NCBI GenBank assembly: GCA_913060495.1 | Contig: CAJXRP010000015.1 | Coordinates: 1-64,000 of the forward strand | Source of the DNA: an uncultured Gammaproteobacteria bacterium | GTDB lineage: Bacteria; Pseudomonadota; Gammaproteobacteria; Pseudomonadales; Pseudohongiellaceae | Direction of reading: 5' to 3' | Length of the DNA stretch: 64,000 nucleotides | The notes under the pieces: model-generated | What the model saw: the letters and a program-made list of their open reading frames with translations, nothing else | Databases searched by the model: none | What the model was told of the DNA's origin: nothing | Position numbers and translations under genes: made by a program | Shown here: piece after piece, positions 7,491-15,765 of the stretch | Layout of the letters: the number at the start of each line of letters is the position of its first letter | Numbering within the stretch: the first letter of the stretch is position 1

Positions 7491-9854
7491 TTACTCCTTG
7501 GTTTTTAATACTTCAACTATGTCTATCTGATTCAACTTTTTCCTTACCAATAGGCCACTGGCAACGGCAGTACAGAGGATCAATACCGCCGAAAGTAAGT
7601 AAGTGCGCGGCTCTGCGACAAAGGGAATCCTATAGATGTCATTTTGCAACGCGCCGGTTAATGCATAGGTCATGCCGTAGCCAATCAGCCAACCAAGCGG
7701 TATCGCCGCCAGCGCAATAAACGCCTGCTCACCCAGTAACAACACAGCCACTTCATTTCTGTGAAAGCCCATTACTCGAAGACTGGCAAGCTCCCTGCCT
7801 CTCTCCGACAATGAAATCCTTGCGGCATTGTAAACCACCCCAATAGAGACGATGCTAGCGAAGCCAATTAAAAATCCAGCAGCGATTAGGATACCCTCCG
7901 TTAACTGATCTTGAAACGCTTGTAACATTCTCGAGGGTGACGCGACCCCCGCTATCGCCGGAATTTGTTTCAACTGCTGATTCAGATCATCGATCGCCGA
8001 CTCGTCCACCGCAAGAAATGCTCCCGACGCGATTCCCGATTCACCATTCAGTGCCCATAACGATTCCTTGCTCATATAGACAGACATTCCCAGAAAATCA
8101 TCGACTAGCCCGCTTATAGTTACCACCTCCGTATTTCTCTTGCCTTCAAGAAATTCAACTATCAGCTCGTCACCCGTACCCGCGCCTAACTGCTCAGCCA
8201 AGGTCCTACTTAATATGGCGCCGGATGTAGGCACGGGGGTTTCCATCCCAGCGCTATTGATAATTCGTCGTAACTCACCCTGCTGCTCCATTCCTTGAAT
8301 CACGACCTCATCTTCGCGATGCCCAAACCTAAGTCGTGCCGGCATGACTCTTTGGGTTTCCACCCGTGACACGCCACTCAAGCCTGCCAAATCATAACGG
8401 ACACTTTCTGGCTGAACCTCATTGAAGACTAGGGCCACGTCTTCCCGCTGTATTTTGCGAAACTGCAAGTCCATCATGAAATTGACACTGTCGAACATAA
8501 AAAAGCCAATGGTCAAAATCGCAACCGAGAGTGCGATTCCTAAGGATGAGAGGAAGCCCTGAATTGGCTTGCGCTCCACATTCCGCAGAATCATTTGCCC
8601 AGTGGCACCGAGCAATTTTCCAAAACCGAGACGCTCTAGTAAGCCGGGCTTAAAACGTGCAGGTGCTTCAGGACGCATGGCTTCGGCTGGAGGCAGAAGC
8701 ACCGCGCGCCGCACCGCCGCAATCGCTCCGGATAAAGCGCCCACCATACAAGAAGAAAAGGCAAGCAGGAGCAATTGTGGCGAGGGCTGATATTCTAGGC
8801 CGGGCAGCTTGAAATATTGCCCATACACGCCTACATAGGCGTCTCCCAATAACAGACCGCCACCGGTGCCGACGAAACCACCGAGCAACACTGCCACCAG
8901 AGCGTACATTAGAAAATGTCGTCCCACTTCCCAATCTGTATAACCAAATGCTTTCAATACCGCTATTTCTCCACGTTGTGTAGAGATCATCCGACCAAGC
9001 ACTAGATAGAGAAGGAATATCGCCACACCTAGAAAAATAAACGGCACAATTGCACCAGTGATGCGATTCTGATCGAGCTCTGCCTGCAATATTAGATGAG
9101 ACGGCTGATCAGCACGGGGGTAGGCTCCCAACCCGCCATAGGGCCGCAACACATCATCGATAGATTCGATCACTGCATCGGCGTTCGCGTCGGGGGTCAG
9201 GGTTAGGAATGCTTCGTTGAAGGCTCCATCCATATTGAAGACTGGCCCCAGCATCCTTCGACTTGCCCAGAAAACCCCATAGCGATCATCTTCCGGGTAA
9301 AGCGACCCGGGGGGAACCGCATAGGTATGTTCGGGGGAATTAGCGATCCCCACGATATTCAGATCCCGGGCACGGCCATTCATAACCGCACGAACTTTGT
9401 CTCCTGGGTTGAAACCACGAGCGAGCGCGAAGTTTTCATTGATGATAACTTCATCTACACCGTCGCTAGAAATATACCGACCTCTTGTCAGCCTAAGGTC
9501 GTTCAAGATCGGTCGTTCCATTGCGGGAACTGAGATGAAGCGACCATGTGCTGGCACATTGGAGTCATCCAAATCCAGGGTAGCTAGGAATGTAACCCGC
9601 GTATCGACCGCATCCACACCCTGCAATCCTTCCAGAGTGGCACGCAGGCTCTGGGGAGCACGAACCACCGAAACCCAAAGATCAGCAAATCTTGATTCAC
9701 GGTAGTACTCCTGCTGGGCGATCACCAAAGAATCATAAGCACCGCGCATCGTAATTATGGACATAATCCCGGCGGCGACAACCAAGGCGATGGATAGTAT
9801 CTGCCCCTTAAGCTTCCACAATTCCCTGAGCAATTTCATATTTAGTGACGACAT
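7491..9854 (-). CDS. FtsX/MacB-type ABC transporter permease
   Basis: A 787-residue permease with two FtsX-like repeats. There is an N-terminal helix (about 17-38), a large periplasmic domain (to about 265), three helices (about 268-385), then a second set: a helix near 440, another periplasmic domain, and three closing helices (about 665-780). This architecture suits mechanotransmission exporters that move lipid or lipoprotein-like substrates or drive periplasmic processes, rather than classical drug exporters. It sits between its ATPase (4-base gap) and adaptor (3-base gap), so co-translation is likely. Confidence 0.88.
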   Translation of the reverse strand: MSSLNMKLLRELWKLKGQILSIALVVAAGIMSIITMRGAYDSLVIAQQEYYRESRFADLWVSVVRAPQSLRATLEGLQGVDAVDTRVTFLATLDLDDSNVPAHGRFISVPAMERPILNDLRLTRGRYISSDGVDEVIINENFALARGFNPGDKVRAVMNGRARDLNIVGIANSPEHTYAVPPGSLYPEDDRYGVFWASRRMLGPVFNMDGAFNEAFLTLTPDANADAVIESIDDVLRPYGGLGAYPRADQPSHLILQAELDQNRITGAIVPFIFLGVAIFLLYLVLGRMISTQRGEIAVLKAFGYTDWEVGRHFLMYALVAVLLGGFVGTGGGLLLGDAYVGVYGQYFKLPGLEYQPSPQLLLLAFSSCMVGALSGAIAAVRRAVLLPPAEAMRPEAPARFKPGLLERLGFGKLLGATGQMILRNVERKPIQGFLSSLGIALSVAILTIGFFMFDSVNFMMDLQFRKIQREDVALVFNEVQPESVRYDLAGLSGVSRVETQRVMPARLRFGHREDEVVIQGMEQQGELRRIINSAGMETPVPTSGAILSRTLAEQLGAGTGDELIVEFLEGKRNTEVVTISGLVDDFLGMSVYMSKESLWALNGESGIASGAFLAVDESAIDDLNQQLKQIPAIAGVASPSRMLQAFQDQLTEGILIAAGFLIGFASIVSIGVVYNAARISLSERGRELASLRVMGFHRNEVAVLLLGEQAFIALAAIPLGWLIGYGMTYALTGALQNDIYRIPFVAEPRTYLLSAVLILCTAVASGLLVRKKLNQIDIVEVLKTKE

Positions 9855-9858
9855 GCGA

Positions 9859-10602
9859 TCACCACTCTATATCATCGACATTTGCCCGAGTGCTATTCAC
9901 TATGCGCTCTGCTATTTCACCACTGCTCATACGCACCACGACGTCACCTAAGGCACCAATTGCCGCATTATGAGTAATGATCGCGGTAGTTGTCTGTGTT
10001 TCACAGTTAACCTGATCAAGCACTGACAAGACTAGCTTTCCAGTTTCTGCGTCCAATGCCCCGGTGGGCTCATCGCAGAGTAAAATGCTGGGTCGTTTAG
10101 CTATCGCTCTGGCAATAGCCACCCGCTGCTGCTCCCCCCCAGAAAGCTGCGACGGAAAATGGTTCATTCTGTCCTGTAAACCGACTAGTTCCAGCGCCTC
10201 ATCTGGCAACATAGGATCGGGGGCAATATCCGTTACCAGCGCAACATTCTCTCTAGCAGTCAGACTTGAGATCAAATTGTAGAACTGGAAAACGAAGCCG
10301 ACATGGTGTCGTCGATAGTTGGTCAGTGCTTTGTCATCGAATAGGCTGAGGTCTTCATCACCATATAAAACTTGTCCTGAACTCGCCCGGTCCAGACCTC
10401 CAACGATGTTTAGCAGTGTGGATTTACCACTTCCAGAAGCACCCAGCAATACCGTCATCTCCCCCTTTCTCAGCTCGAAATCAACATCCTTCAGGGCATG
10501 CACGGTGATTTCGCCCATAGAATACTCTTTGCACAGGCGCTGTGTTGAGAGTATGGCCGCTCCCTGCTGTAGTTGCGGCGCAATGATTTTAGCCTCAGCC
10601 AC
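9859..10602 (-). CDS. ABC transporter ATP-binding protein, LolD/MacB type
   Basis: A 247-residue nucleotide-binding domain with Walker [10 protein letters not shown] (about residues 56-64), Q-loop in FVFQFYNLI, signature [14 protein letters not shown], Walker [13 protein letters not shown], and the switch His in AIITHN. The DEPTGALD form is typical of the MacB/LolD/FtsE subfamily that pairs with FtsX-type permeases, matching the next gene. The start is GTG with AGGGGA about 8 bases upstream. First gene of the three-gene exporter operon and divergent from the Na/Pi cotransporter; the intervening FNR box points rightward, away from this gene. Confidence 0.9.
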   Translation of the reverse strand: MAEAKIIAPQLQQGAAILSTQRLCKEYSMGEITVHALKDVDFELRKGEMTVLLGASGSGKSTLLNIVGGLDRASSGQVLYGDEDLSLFDDKALTNYRRHHVGFVFQFYNLISSLTARENVALVTDIAPDPMLPDEALELVGLQDRMNHFPSQLSGGEQQRVAIARAIAKRPSILLCDEPTGALDAETGKLVLSVLDQVNCETQTTTAIITHNAAIGALGDVVVRMSSGEIAERIVNSTRANVDDIEW

Positions 10603-10757
10603 TATTTTCCCCTATCGCTATATGCGCTCTAATTTGGAGGTAGAAACATCTACTCTACTGTTTACTGTAGTGCTGCGGTGAACCGCTGGCATTGACTTAT
10701 GTCAGGATAGATAGCGGCTAATCGTAAACGCCTATGGCTGATTGCTTATAAGCGGTA

Positions 10758-10798
10758 TTGATTGATATCAACCCAGTATTCGGCTAATTATATACATT
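10758..10798 (+). promoter_or_regulatory. perfect FNR/ANR box and class II promoter
   Basis: TTGAT-TGAT-ATCAA (10758-10771) is an exact match to the FNR/ANR consensus. A TACATT -10 element (10793-10798) follows after 21 bp, and TATACA overlaps it at 10791. The predicted start is near 10805, giving a leader of about 68 bases to the cotransporter's TTG. The box faces the Na/Pi gene; no matching -10 was found toward the ABC operon. Confidence 0.72.
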
Positions 10799-10872
10799 GC
10801 CAATGAAGACGTATTTACCTAAATTTAAACGCTGGCACTACCAAAGAATTCACCACCTCGGGCCTAAATAAT

Positions 10873-12552
10873 TTGCACCCTATAAACTTCATCTTTGGCC
10901 TAGGCATATTCCTCTTCGGAATGTCTCAACTCGAATATGGCACCAGCAAACTCGGCGAAACCAGACTGCGCCATTGGCTGCGCTCAAGCACCAATACGCC
11001 ACTTGCCAGCATCACCACAGGCACGATCACTACTGCCCTGCTACAAAGTAGTTCGATGGTTAGCCTGCTAGTAATGGCATTTGCAAGTGCGGGGATTCTG
11101 CCCTTTGTCAATGCAGTCGGGATCATCGTAGGCGCCAACCTTGGCACCACCGTCACTGGTTGGCTAGTCGCCTTATTCGGCTTCAAACTTGAACTAGCTG
11201 CCACCGCCTTACCCCTATTTGGAATTGCCGCGTTTACCTTGGCGATGGCACGAAAGCGAACTCGACTCTACTATGCCGGATCTGCCGTGTTAGGCATTGC
11301 CCTACTTCTCTTTGGCCTAGGGATTATGAAGGCCAGCATGGAGAGCATCCCCGATCGCTGGGATATTTCTCTACTGCAAGGGCATATTGCTCTGGTTTAT
11401 CTTCTGGTGGGCATAGTACTCGCCGCCGTCATTCAATCAAGTTCAGCTGTCATGATAATGGCGCTAGCGGCAATCAATGCTGAGTTCATTAGTTTACAGG
11501 AGGCCGCCGCGCTGGTCATAGGCGCAGACCTAGGCACCACTAGCACAACTATTCTTGGGGCGCTGAAGGGAAATACGATCAAGAAACAACTGGCCTTCGC
11601 CCATTTTATATTTAACCTCTCGGTAGACCTAACAGCGTTCTTCTTCTTGCTGCCAATTCTGCCACTGTTATTAGGGCTGGTTAATCTATCTGATCCTATC
11701 TTTTCACTAGTTGCCTTCCATAGCTTAATTAACATCGCCGGTGTACTCGTCTTCATACCGTTTCTGAGGCGTTTCACGAAATGGATCGAGGCCATATTCT
11801 CGCGTCACTCGACTCAATCAAGCAGTATGCTAGATAGGGTACCTACCAACGTTGTCGATGCTGCTTTAACGGCGTTGCGAACAACCGTACAAAACATGAT
11901 GCTACAAGCTGTTTGTAATAACCTGCACCTATTCAACCTAAAACCGGGGCAGCTAAAAATACTGCACACCGACCACCCCGAACTTTTGAATATTATTCCT
12001 GACCGCTCCTTTGAACGAGGTTATGAAGAGTTAAAAAATCAAGAGGGGGAAATTCTAAACTACTCCCTAAGACTACAGGCGCAGCCGTTAGCAGCGACAG
12101 AGGCAGCGGAACTCCAACGTCTACTCGCTGTTACGCGCAATATAGTATTTAGCAATAAGAGCCTGAAAGATATCCGGCAGGATTTGGACGAACTAAAACA
12201 CAGCAACAACGACTCGGTGCGCGCGCTTTACTCCCAGCATAAAGAATTTCAGAAGGCCTGCTATGAGAAAATCATCGAACTGCTATTAGGCATCCATTCC
12301 AATGAATACATTCTGGAAGAGCTAAGAGACTTGCAGGAGATTAATGAACGCCATGCAGAGAATGTTAACCGGACCGTCCACGATCACGCGGCTAACGAGG
12401 GTGGTGACACCAGCATCTCTATTCAACTAAACGCAAATTGGGAAATAAAACAGGCGTTGACTACAATGCTAGTAGCCATGGAATTCTCCCTCGCACCGGA
12501 CATAGAAAACACGACTGCGGAACTGACCCCCAATTTCGTCAAAGGCGCTTGA
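10873..12552 (+). CDS. Na+/phosphate cotransporter family protein with PhoU-like tail
   Basis: A 559-residue protein. Residues 1-310 hold two inverted Na/Pi-cotransporter II repeats, each with the QSSS signature (ALLQSSSMVSLL near 55 and AVIQSSSAVMIM near 190) and GANLGTT / GADLGTT loops. Residues about 330-545 are a soluble helical region similar to PhoU. It imports or exports inorganic phosphate with Na+; the PhoU-like tail probably tunes activity. The start is TTG; the next ATG (19 codons on) would cut the first helix. The ribosome-binding site is weak. Preceded by a perfect FNR/ANR-type promoter. Confidence 0.87.
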   Translation: MHPINFIFGLGIFLFGMSQLEYGTSKLGETRLRHWLRSSTNTPLASITTGTITTALLQSSSMVSLLVMAFASAGILPFVNAVGIIVGANLGTTVTGWLVALFGFKLELAATALPLFGIAAFTLAMARKRTRLYYAGSAVLGIALLLFGLGIMKASMESIPDRWDISLLQGHIALVYLLVGIVLAAVIQSSSAVMIMALAAINAEFISLQEAAALVIGADLGTTSTTILGALKGNTIKKQLAFAHFIFNLSVDLTAFFFLLPILPLLLGLVNLSDPIFSLVAFHSLINIAGVLVFIPFLRRFTKWIEAIFSRHSTQSSSMLDRVPTNVVDAALTALRTTVQNMMLQAVCNNLHLFNLKPGQLKILHTDHPELLNIIPDRSFERGYEELKNQEGEILNYSLRLQAQPLAATEAAELQRLLAVTRNIVFSNKSLKDIRQDLDELKHSNNDSVRALYSQHKEFQKACYEKIIELLLGIHSNEYILEELRDLQEINERHAENVNRTVHDHAANEGGDTSISIQLNANWEIKQALTTMLVAMEFSLAPDIENTTAELTPNFVKGA

Positions 12553-12568
12553 TAGGAACTGCCAGGCC

Positions 12569-13471
12569 CTATTCTGAAAAAGGTTTTTCAGCATAGTAAT
12601 TCTGAATATGCTGCCAAGCCTCGGCGGGTGTCTCTACGTACTGAAACGACTCAAAGTCCTGCTGATCGATCATGCCTTCATCGACGAGCCGCTGGAAGTT
12701 GACGATGCCTTTCCAGTATTCCTCCCCGAACAGGAGAACCGGCATCCGTTCTACTTTCTTGGTTTGAATAAGAGTAAGGGTTTCAAATAATTCATCCAAG
12801 GTGCCAAAGCCTCCCGGAAATACAACAAGCGCAATCGCGCGCATTAGAAAATGCATCTTGCGTAGGGCGAAGTACTGAAACTGAAAACTAAGTTCCGGTG
12901 TTACATAGGCATTCGGACTCTGCTCTCTAGGCAGCACGATATTGAGACCTATGCTTCTGCCACCCGCCTCAGAGGCTCCTCGATTGGCAGCTTCCATGAT
13001 GCCGCCACCACTACCCGTTATGATCACAGGCTGATGCCCTTCCTCTTCTCCTGCCGCGGTAGTAACCAAACGACCTAGTTCGCGGGCCATCTCGTAGTAA
13101 TGGGATTTCTCCAGAATTTTTGAGGCAATATCGACATTCTTCAAGAGCCTACTATCGGATGAGTTCGCCGCCAGTTTTTGCTTCTCTGCTTCGAGATTTT
13201 TTTCGGCCTCTTGCCTATCAGGAATACGAGAACTCCCGAAGACAACCAGAGTCGAGGTGATGCCCGCCTCCTGCTGTAACATTTCAGGCTTTAGCAACTC
13301 GAGATGAACTCGCATTGGACGTAGTTCATCCCGTAGCAGGAAATCACTGTCTTTGTAGGCAGGCTTGAATGAGGGTGATCGAGTTTGTGGAGTATCGAGA
13401 ACTAATTCCTCGCTATCAAAGTGTTCTGGAGGGCACAGCGACACTTCATTATCTTTCTGTCTTTCTGACAT
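12569..13471 (-). CDS. LOG-family protein (nucleotide 5'-monophosphate phosphoribohydrolase)
   Basis: A 300-residue protein of the LOG/TIGR00730 group, long misnamed lysine decarboxylase. Diagnostic motifs are GSGGGIMEAANRGA in the middle and PGGFGTLDELFE further on, which form the nucleotide-sugar pocket and catalytic Arg/Glu site. An extra N-terminal stretch of about 70 residues and a linker rich in Lys/Glu make it the longer bacterial form. Characterised relatives cleave the N-glycosidic bond of nucleoside 5'-monophosphates. It converges with the Na/Pi gene and is divergent from cbpA. Confidence 0.87.
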   Translation of the reverse strand: MSERQKDNEVSLCPPEHFDSEELVLDTPQTRSPSFKPAYKDSDFLLRDELRPMRVHLELLKPEMLQQEAGITSTLVVFGSSRIPDRQEAEKNLEAEKQKLAANSSDSRLLKNVDIASKILEKSHYYEMARELGRLVTTAAGEEEGHQPVIITGSGGGIMEAANRGASEAGGRSIGLNIVLPREQSPNAYVTPELSFQFQYFALRKMHFLMRAIALVVFPGGFGTLDELFETLTLIQTKKVERMPVLLFGEEYWKGIVNFQRLVDEGMIDQQDFESFQYVETPAEAWQHIQNYYAEKPFSE

Positions 13472-13588
13472 AGGCTTATCCAGTCGGCTATCAACCTCAG
13501 TAGGCTGAATTTCAAATCCACAAGCTCATTAATCTAACACAATCGATAGATTTTGAAGTATAACAAGCTATGGATTCCTTTTTCCCAT

Positions 13589-13629
13589 GTGATCCAAATC
13601 AAGTCCCTTAGAGAGAATTGCAATACAGT
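13589..13629 (+). promoter_or_regulatory. FNR/ANR-type promoter of the cbpA-cbpM operon
   Basis: GTGAT-CCAA-ATCAA (13589-13602) differs from the FNR/ANR consensus by one base. TACAGT (13624-13629) follows after 21 bp, the same spacing as at the usp and Na/Pi promoters. The predicted start is near 13636, about 29 bases before the GTG of cbpA. Confidence 0.62.
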
Positions 13630-13664
13630 TACATTATCTTCAAAAATTGAGAGGCTAACGACGC

Positions 13665-14621
13665 GTGGAATTTAAAGACTATTACAAAATCCTTGGAGTC
13701 GACCCAGAAGCTAGCAACAAGGAAGTTAAAACCGCCTATAGAAAGCTAGCTCGAAAATATCACCCCGATGTCAGTGAACACAAAGACGCCGGCAACAAAT
13801 TCAAAGAGGTTGCAGAAGCCTACGAAGTTCTCAAGAATGCAGAGACTCGTGCCGAATACGATGAGGTTCGTAAATATGGCGCTCAGGGCCAATCTTTTCA
13901 GCCACCTCCTGGCTGGGAGTCGGCTAGTGCAGGAGGCAATCATTCCGCCTCGAATGAAGATTTTTCGGAATTTTTCTCCTCACTCTTTCGTAACGCCAAT
14001 CAACAACCGGAGTTCGACGATGTCGCAGGGCGTCGAGGTGGTTTTCAAGATTGGGGCGGATCCAGAGCCCAACGAGGCCAGGACATCGAATCGGATCTTC
14101 CTGTCTTTCTCGAAGATACATTGAATGAAAGCACACATTCCATTTCATTCCAGATAGGCGAGACGAAGAAAACTCTCAAGGTGAAAGTTCCCGCCGGAAC
14201 CGGAAACGACGAACGGATCCGCCTTAAAGGACAGGGAGCACCTGGTCCGGGTGGGACAGCGAATGGCGATTTGTATCTACGTGTTCGACTCGTCCCTCAT
14301 CCGCTGTTTGATGTGGAGGGGCATAACCTGATCGTCGTGCTTCCTCTCGCACCCTGGGAAGCCGTGTTAGGCACCAAGGTTGAAGTGCCGACCCTATCGG
14401 GAAACCTCCGCCTCACTATTCCAACGAACAGCCAGAACGGGCAGAGATTACGCATCAAAGGCAAAGGCCTGCCCACCAAACAAGGAGAGCATGGCGACCT
14501 CTATGCCGTTATCAATGTCGTGGTACCGACTGTAAATGATGCAGCCGAAAAAACTCTCTGGGAAAAGCTACGAGAAGAAAGCAAATTTGATCCCCGCGCA
14601 GAATGGAGGAAATCGAAATGA
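13665..14621 (+). CDS. cbpA: curved-DNA-binding DnaJ-class co-chaperone CbpA
   Basis: A 318-residue protein. The J-domain at residues 1-70 has the HPD tripeptide (33-35), which stimulates DnaK ATPase. A Gly/Phe-rich linker (about 75-130) follows, then two DnaJ C-terminal beta-domains (about 135-318) without the zinc-finger Cys repeats of DnaJ, as in CbpA. The start is GTG ([12 protein letters not shown]...). cbpM overlaps by 4 bases downstream. The pairing with its dedicated modulator makes the assignment firm. Likely driven by the FNR/ANR-type promoter at 13589. Confidence 0.92.
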   Translation: MEFKDYYKILGVDPEASNKEVKTAYRKLARKYHPDVSEHKDAGNKFKEVAEAYEVLKNAETRAEYDEVRKYGAQGQSFQPPPGWESASAGGNHSASNEDFSEFFSSLFRNANQQPEFDDVAGRRGGFQDWGGSRAQRGQDIESDLPVFLEDTLNESTHSISFQIGETKKTLKVKVPAGTGNDERIRLKGQGAPGPGGTANGDLYLRVRLVPHPLFDVEGHNLIVVLPLAPWEAVLGTKVEVPTLSGNLRLTIPTNSQNGQRLRIKGKGLPTKQGEHGDLYAVINVVVPTVNDAAEKTLWEKLREESKFDPRAEWRKSK

Positions 14622-14935
14622 GTAACACTCAATCAGAAAATCTCAGCTTGAATGAAGTCTGTGAAATTACCGTGATATCCAAAGACACGATCATAAAAAT
14701 CGTTGAGCATGGAATTGTGGAACCTGCTGGCCGCGAACCCGAGAGCTGGCAATTCGATATGCCCATGCTAGTGGCAACCCGCAGGGCGGTTCGGCTTTAT
14801 CGCGACCTTGAGATCGATTGGTCTGGCATCGCTTTTGCAATTAGCCTGCTTGATGAACTCGAAGGGCTACGCGAAGAGAACAAGAGCCTACTGATGCGAC
14901 TGAGCAGGTATGAGAACAATCCCGGCCAAAGCTGA
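14618..14935 (+). CDS. cbpM: chaperone modulator CbpM
   Basis: A 105-residue MerR-like small protein that in characterised systems binds the CbpA J-domain and blocks both its co-chaperone and DNA-binding activity. The helix-turn-helix-like start ([27 protein letters not shown]), the [32 protein letters not shown] core and the C-terminal coiled coil ([19 protein letters not shown]) match the family. Start chosen at the ATG overlapping the cbpA stop (ATGA at 14618-14621), with GGAGG 7 bases upstream inside cbpA; an in-frame ATG 15 bases earlier lacks such a site. Translational coupling is expected. Confidence 0.9.
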   Translation: MSNTQSENLSLNEVCEITVISKDTIIKIVEHGIVEPAGREPESWQFDMPMLVATRRAVRLYRDLEIDWSGIAFAISLLDELEGLREENKSLLMRLSRYENNPGQS

Positions 14936-14965
14936 ATCAGTAGAAGCAATCAGTTCGAGCGCCGG

Positions 14966-15640
14966 TTAGTCAAAGCCAACAAAATTAACAAAATCATCAA
15001 TCTCAGCTCGGCGCGATTTGACACTATTTGCCGAAAATTCATCATTCGGATAACCCATCGCTATACAGGTAAGAATACTCTGATCATCAGGGATACCCGC
15101 ATGCTCTCTAACAACCGGTGTCTGCATCACTCCCTGCCCATTGATGACAGTGCCCAATCCTCTCTCCCAGGCAGCAAGACAGATACCGTAGGAGATCGCA
15201 CCTAGGTCAAACTGGGCGATCGCAGCAGGCTCCAGAATCTTGTCGTAGGTAAGTACTATAGATACCGGCGCATCGAATTGGCGAAAGCCACGCATTACCC
15301 AATCGGTACGCTTCTCTTTATCGTCACGTTCTATACCCATGGCCTCGAACAACTGCACGGCGATCTCGATCTGCCGTTGACGGTGAATGCCCTCATAGGC
15401 TTCTTTGGTAGGAAAATCCCGCTGTGGCTTTATGCCCGCCACCATGTTCTCTGTATTGCCTTTGCGGATTCTATCCAGCGGCTCTCCAGTAACAACGTAC
15501 AGATTCCAAGGCTGGGTGTTCATGGAGGACGGAGCCCCCTTTGCAACTTGGATTATCTCTTCGATGAGCTCTCGTGCTACGGGTTTATCTTGATAACCGC
15601 GCACGCTGCGCCTAGTCTGTACCAGTGTTTCGAATTCCAC
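14966..15640 (-). CDS. nitroreductase family FMN enzyme
   Basis: A 224-residue protein of the NfsB/FRase-I-like fold. The FMN phosphate contacts RRSVRGY (10-16) and PSSMNTQPW (about 36-44) are intact, as is the C-terminal GYPNDEFSANSVKSRR region binding the other face. It should be a homodimer reducing nitroaromatics, quinones or a specific metabolite with NAD(P)H. The start is GTG with a weak AGGTAG upstream. It converges with cbpM 30 bases away. Similar to short nitroreductases annotated only generically; no specific substrate can be given. Confidence 0.88.
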   Translation of the reverse strand: MEFETLVQTRRSVRGYQDKPVARELIEEIIQVAKGAPSSMNTQPWNLYVVTGEPLDRIRKGNTENMVAGIKPQRDFPTKEAYEGIHRQRQIEIAVQLFEAMGIERDDKEKRTDWVMRGFRQFDAPVSIVLTYDKILEPAAIAQFDLGAISYGICLAAWERGLGTVINGQGVMQTPVVREHAGIPDDQSILTCIAMGYPNDEFSANSVKSRRAEIDDFVNFVGFD

Positions 15641-15765
15641 GCTACCTACTCCTATCCTAATAATTTAACGCCAGCCGGCGGCGCTGCCTATTATGCCTAG
15701 GAATAAGGAAATGGAAACTGTTTAAGAACAGATTATTGGCAATTGTTGGAAACTTCCAAGCTGCA

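Noticed and set aside
10692..10715. second promoter or FNR-like site TTGACTTATGTCAG
   Set aside because: Two or more mismatches to the FNR consensus and no fitting -10; kept out of the regulatory set.
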